Origin: JAKAXG01 sp035702985
GTDB lineage: Bacteria > Actinomycetota > Acidimicrobiia > Acidimicrobiales > Palsa-688
NCBI GenBank assembly: GCA_035702985.1
Contig: DASSZD010000184.1
Span: forward strand, 1 to 9,588
DNA: 9,588 nucleotides
Reading direction: 5' to 3'
Shown: positions 7,835 to 9,588 of the stretch, piece after piece
Layout of the letters: each line of letters opens with the position of its first letter
How positions within the stretch are numbered: position 1 is the stretch's first letter
Made by a program: the position numbers and the translations under genes
Notes under the pieces: generated by a model
Databases searched by the model: none
The model's input: only the letters and a program-made list of their open reading frames with translations
Told to the model about the DNA's origin: nothing

Positions 7835-8716
7835 GACCTCGAGGACCTGGATGGCCCACGGTGTCCACCCGCCGGCCGGATCGGGCCGGTACTGGGCGAA
7901 CGCCGGGCACCCGTTGGCCGAGGTGGCCACCAGGCGCGAGCCGCGGCATTCGTCGGGACCGGGCTGGACCATCCACGCGGCGATGTCCCGTGCTCCTCGC
8001 AGCCACAGCTCGAAAGGGGGCATGGACTGCACTGCGTCGTCGTGCAACAGGGTCACCAGGGCGTCGAGGTCGTAGCGCTCGAACGCGTCGACGTAGCGGG
8101 CCAGCAGTTCCGCCTGGTCGGGGTCGAGGGGCCGGGGTCGGCCCCCTTCCGGGAGGGCGGCGAGGGTGGCCCGGGCCCGCTGCAGGGCGCTGTTGACGGC
8201 GGCGGTGCTCGTGTCGAGCAGTTCGGCGGTATCGGCCGCCGACCAGCGCAGGACCTCGCAGAGCAGCAGGACGGCCCGCTGCCGGGCCGGTAGGTGCTGC
8301 AGGGCGGTCACGAACGCCAGGCGCACCGAGTCCCGCTGGAGCGCCACCTCGGCGGGGTCGTCGAATTCCGGCCCCACCTTGGCGTCGGCGATGGGCGTCA
8401 CCCATGTGGCCTCGGGGAGCATGGGGCCCAGGCGCGTCGGGTCGGGCGGGGAAGGCGGCCCGAGCTCCGCCGGGCGGGCCCGGCGCTGCACCTGCCTGGA
8501 CATGTCGATGCACACATTGGTGGCGATCCGGTACAACCAGGAGCGCAGGCTGGAGCGACCCTCGAAGCCCTCAGCGGCCCGGAAGGCCCTGATCATGGTC
8601 TCCTGCACGGCGTCCTCGGCCTCGAAGCCGGAGCCCAGCATCCGGTAGCAGTAGCCCGTCAACTCTCGTCGGAACGGCTCCAACTCCGTCGGAGCCAGCG
8701 CATTAACAGCCCCCAC
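7730..8716 (-). CDS. ECF-type RNA polymerase sigma factor with C-terminal SnoaL-like domain
   Basis: This is an alternative sigma factor of 328 residues, longer than a plain ECF sigma because of an added domain. Sigma region 2 is at about 15-80 (ELTGYCYRMLGSGFEAEDAV, then RSSLRSWLYRIATNVCIDM). A Pro-rich linker at 84-120 follows. Region 4 is at about 128-188 (LPARQRAVLLLCEVLRWSAA, then ELLDTSTAAVNSALQRARATL, a helix-turn-helix). Residues ~200-310 form a SnoaL/NTF2-like domain (YVDAFERYDLDALVTLLHDDA ... GGKIAEMAFFLHH), ending FGLPLHLDDAA. This layout fits the family labelled SigX5-type (TIGR02960) from memory. In related ECF groups the SnoaL-like extension modulates activity and there is often no membrane anti-sigma factor; none is encoded next to it here. 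The start is GTG at 8714-8716 with GAGG 4 bases upstream; the stop is TAG at 7730-7732. Its 3' end overlaps the convergent STAS-like gene. Confidence 0.92.
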   Translation of the reverse strand: MGAVNALAPTELEPFRRELTGYCYRMLGSGFEAEDAVQETMIRAFRAAEGFEGRSSLRSWLYRIATNVCIDMSRQVQRRARPAELGPPSPPDPTRLGPMLPEATWVTPIADAKVGPEFDDPAEVALQRDSVRLAFVTALQHLPARQRAVLLLCEVLRWSAADTAELLDTSTAAVNSALQRARATLAALPEGGRPRPLDPDQAELLARYVDAFERYDLDALVTLLHDDAVQSMPPFELWLRGARDIAAWMVQPGPDECRGSRLVATSANGCPAFAQYRPDPAGGWTPWAIQVLEVSGGKIAEMAFFLHHLDAERLFASFGLPLHLDDAA

Positions 8717-8768
8717 CGCGCCTCAAGGTAGCAGGCGCCCTCCAGGGCGGGAAGGGCCTGTTTTCCTG

Positions 8769-8837
8769 CCCGGCCGCGATCTGGGAGGTCGAGGGGTGTG
8801 TTTCTGCCCTGAGGGGGCAACAACCCACCCCCTCGAG
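8769..8837. repeat. 69-bp direct repeat with hairpin, copy 1
   Basis: This 69-bp unit is identical base for base to 8875-8943. Bases 8789-8836 form an imperfect palindrome: TCGAGGGG/CCCCTCGA at the base (8 pairs), an inner stem with one bulge and two mismatches, and a TGCCC/GGGCA top with a 5-base loop. The remaining ~20 bases (8769-8788) are not part of the stem. It lies 53 bases upstream of the sigma factor start, on the side of that gene's promoter or leader. Confidence 0.9.
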
Positions 8838-8874
8838 AAGCACAGCCAGCGGTGGGCCGGCGTCGGGATGTCGA

Positions 8875-8943
8875 CCCGGCCGCGATCTGGGAGGTCGAGG
8901 GGTGTGTTTCTGCCCTGAGGGGGCAACAACCCACCCCCTCGAG
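8875..8943. repeat. 69-bp direct repeat with hairpin, copy 2
   Basis: This is an exact copy of 8769-8837, in the same orientation, 106 bases further on. The hairpin part is 8895-8942. The 37 bases between the copies (8838-8874) show no repeat of their own. Perfect identity in noncoding DNA points to recent duplication, gene conversion or a mobile REP/MITE-like element. Confidence 0.9.
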
Positions 8944-9325
8944 CTGTCCAACCGACCGGGCGGTGGCGGTCCAACCAAGCGGACCGTGGCGGTGGCGGCC
9001 CTGGCGGTCGCGCTGCGCCTCTGGCACCCGGCCGGGGCGGCGCAGCCCGAGGTGGCGTCGGCCACGGCGTTGATCTGGGACAGCGGCTTCCTCTCGGGGG
9101 ACGGGACGGGGGTGACGAGTCGGTCGTCGAACGGAACCATCGGATCACCGACCGTTCCCTCCTTGTCCAGATCCAGGAAAAAGGGGCCCGCCCTTAGCTC
9201 CGGTCCCGCTCGGGTCGCTTCCGCAGCTCAGCCGGCGAACCGCCCCTACCGGCATCCAAAGGGGCGACCGAACCCGTCCCGGTCGGATCCGCCCCGGCAG
9301 GAACGGGGCCCTTCCCGGCGAATCA
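8944..9325. other. No recognisable gene; possible gene remnant at 8986-9140
   Basis: No protein family, RNA gene or promoter could be recognised here. Between 8986 and 9117, 44 consecutive triplets have G or C at the same (third) position, a coding-like rhythm. It fits either a + frame (hydrophobic start VAVAALAVALRLWHPAG) or a - frame reading from ATG 9138-9140 (VPFDDRLVTPVPSPERKPLS), because both share the same third positions. Neither frame has a convincing start site, and the - frame runs on into both 69-bp repeats with loss of the rhythm below ~8985. Bases 9150-9325 are mixed in composition and look intergenic. Confidence 0.5.
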
Positions 9326-9588
9326 GTGAGCGTGTCGGCAATCGGGTCCAGAGGCGGTGACGGAGTTGTCTCGCGCCGGCGGTTCCTCCTGGGTGCGGCA
9401 GGAGCCACCGGTCTCCTGCTGGCCGGTCAGCCCTTGGCCATGGTGGGCCGGGCTGCGGCAGCCACGGCGGCACCCGGAACTGACGGATTACCCCCGCGCC
9501 GGCAGGTCTGGGAGTGGCAGCAGCAGTTGGTGGAGTTCGGGACCAGGTACACCGGCAGCCCCGGCCACGCCGGCTACGTGGATTGGCT
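9326..9588 (+). CDS. Tat-exported protein, N-terminal part, probably M28-like peptidase (3' end outside window)
   Basis: The frame is open from GTG 9326 to the window edge, 87 full codons. The first 45 residues form a twin-arginine signal: SRRRFLLGAAGATGLLLAGQ, with an RR motif, a hydrophobic core and a small-residue stretch (RAAAATAAPG) suitable for signal peptidase. The mature start RRQVWEWQQQLVEFGTRYTGSPGHAGYVDWL has the 'W..QL..FG.R.TGSP.H..Y..WL' pattern that I associate with the start of exported M28-type (Zn aminopeptidase-like) hydrolases. No metal ligands are inside the window, so the family call is provisional. GTG 9332 is an alternative start; no Shine-Dalgarno-like site is visible for either, and no in-frame start codon is seen in the ~200 bases upstream. 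Confidence 0.6.
   Translation, partial: MSVSAIGSRGGDGVVSRRRFLLGAAGATGLLLAGQPLAMVGRAAAATAAPGTDGLPPRRQVWEWQQQLVEFGTRYTGSPGHAGYVDW

Noticed and set aside
8769..8943. CRISPR-like repeat-spacer-repeat
   Set aside because: Only two copies, a 69-bp unit with a 37-bp gap, no cas genes and no further units; the hairpin-bearing unit fits a REP/MITE-like element better.
8944..9000. Small hairpin GGTCC/GGACC near 8968-8985 as a terminator or riboswitch
   Set aside because: Only five pairs around an eight-base loop in very GC-rich DNA; expected by chance.
8723..9148. - strand gene from GTG 9148 with a good ribosome site (AAGGAGGGA, 7 bases upstream)
   Set aside because: The frame is Pro/Arg/Ser-rich, lacks the third-position GC rhythm and runs through both 69-bp repeats; the neighbouring - frame from 9140 looks more coding-like, but no product could be recognised in it either.

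Overview
The window is very GC-rich, with codons ending almost always in G or C and GTG starts at most genes. That base composition, the dnaG-rpoD pair and the Ser/Thr-rich exported tails point to a high-GC actinobacterium. An Acidimicrobiia-like lineage is my best guess, but this is inference from style and gene order, not from a search. All genes read on the + strand except one ECF-type sigma factor gene.

Left part (1-4079), housekeeping: the 3' end of pyruvate phosphate dikinase (ppdK), DNA primase (dnaG), the primary sigma factor (rpoD; dnaG stop and rpoD start share one base), then a tRNA-Asn(GUU) 22 bases after rpoD. This is a macromolecular-synthesis operon in which replication priming and transcription initiation are co-transcribed, with ppdK as upstream neighbour.

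Middle part (4080-7396), accessory and the most interesting: a 224-residue Ala/Asn/Val-rich protein made of two diverged ~77-residue repeats around a Ser/Thr/Ala/Pro linker, followed 39 bases later by a 799-residue polytopic M50-type (site-2-protease-like) zinc metalloprotease. The protease has a PqqD-like N-terminal domain, a non-membrane C-terminal domain with two CxxC motifs, and a long Ser/Thr/Gly tail. The arrangement looks like a substrate or precursor with its recognition/processing protease. A strong hairpin follows the protease gene.

Right part (7529-9588): a small STAS-like protein gene runs head-on into, and overlaps by 105 bp, the 3' end of a convergent ECF-type sigma factor gene with a SnoaL-like C-terminal domain. 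Upstream of the sigma gene lie two identical 69-bp direct repeats, each able to fold into a 48-nt hairpin, inside a ~600-bp stretch with no recognisable gene. The window ends inside a new gene with a twin-arginine signal, whose first mature residues resemble exported M28-type peptidases.
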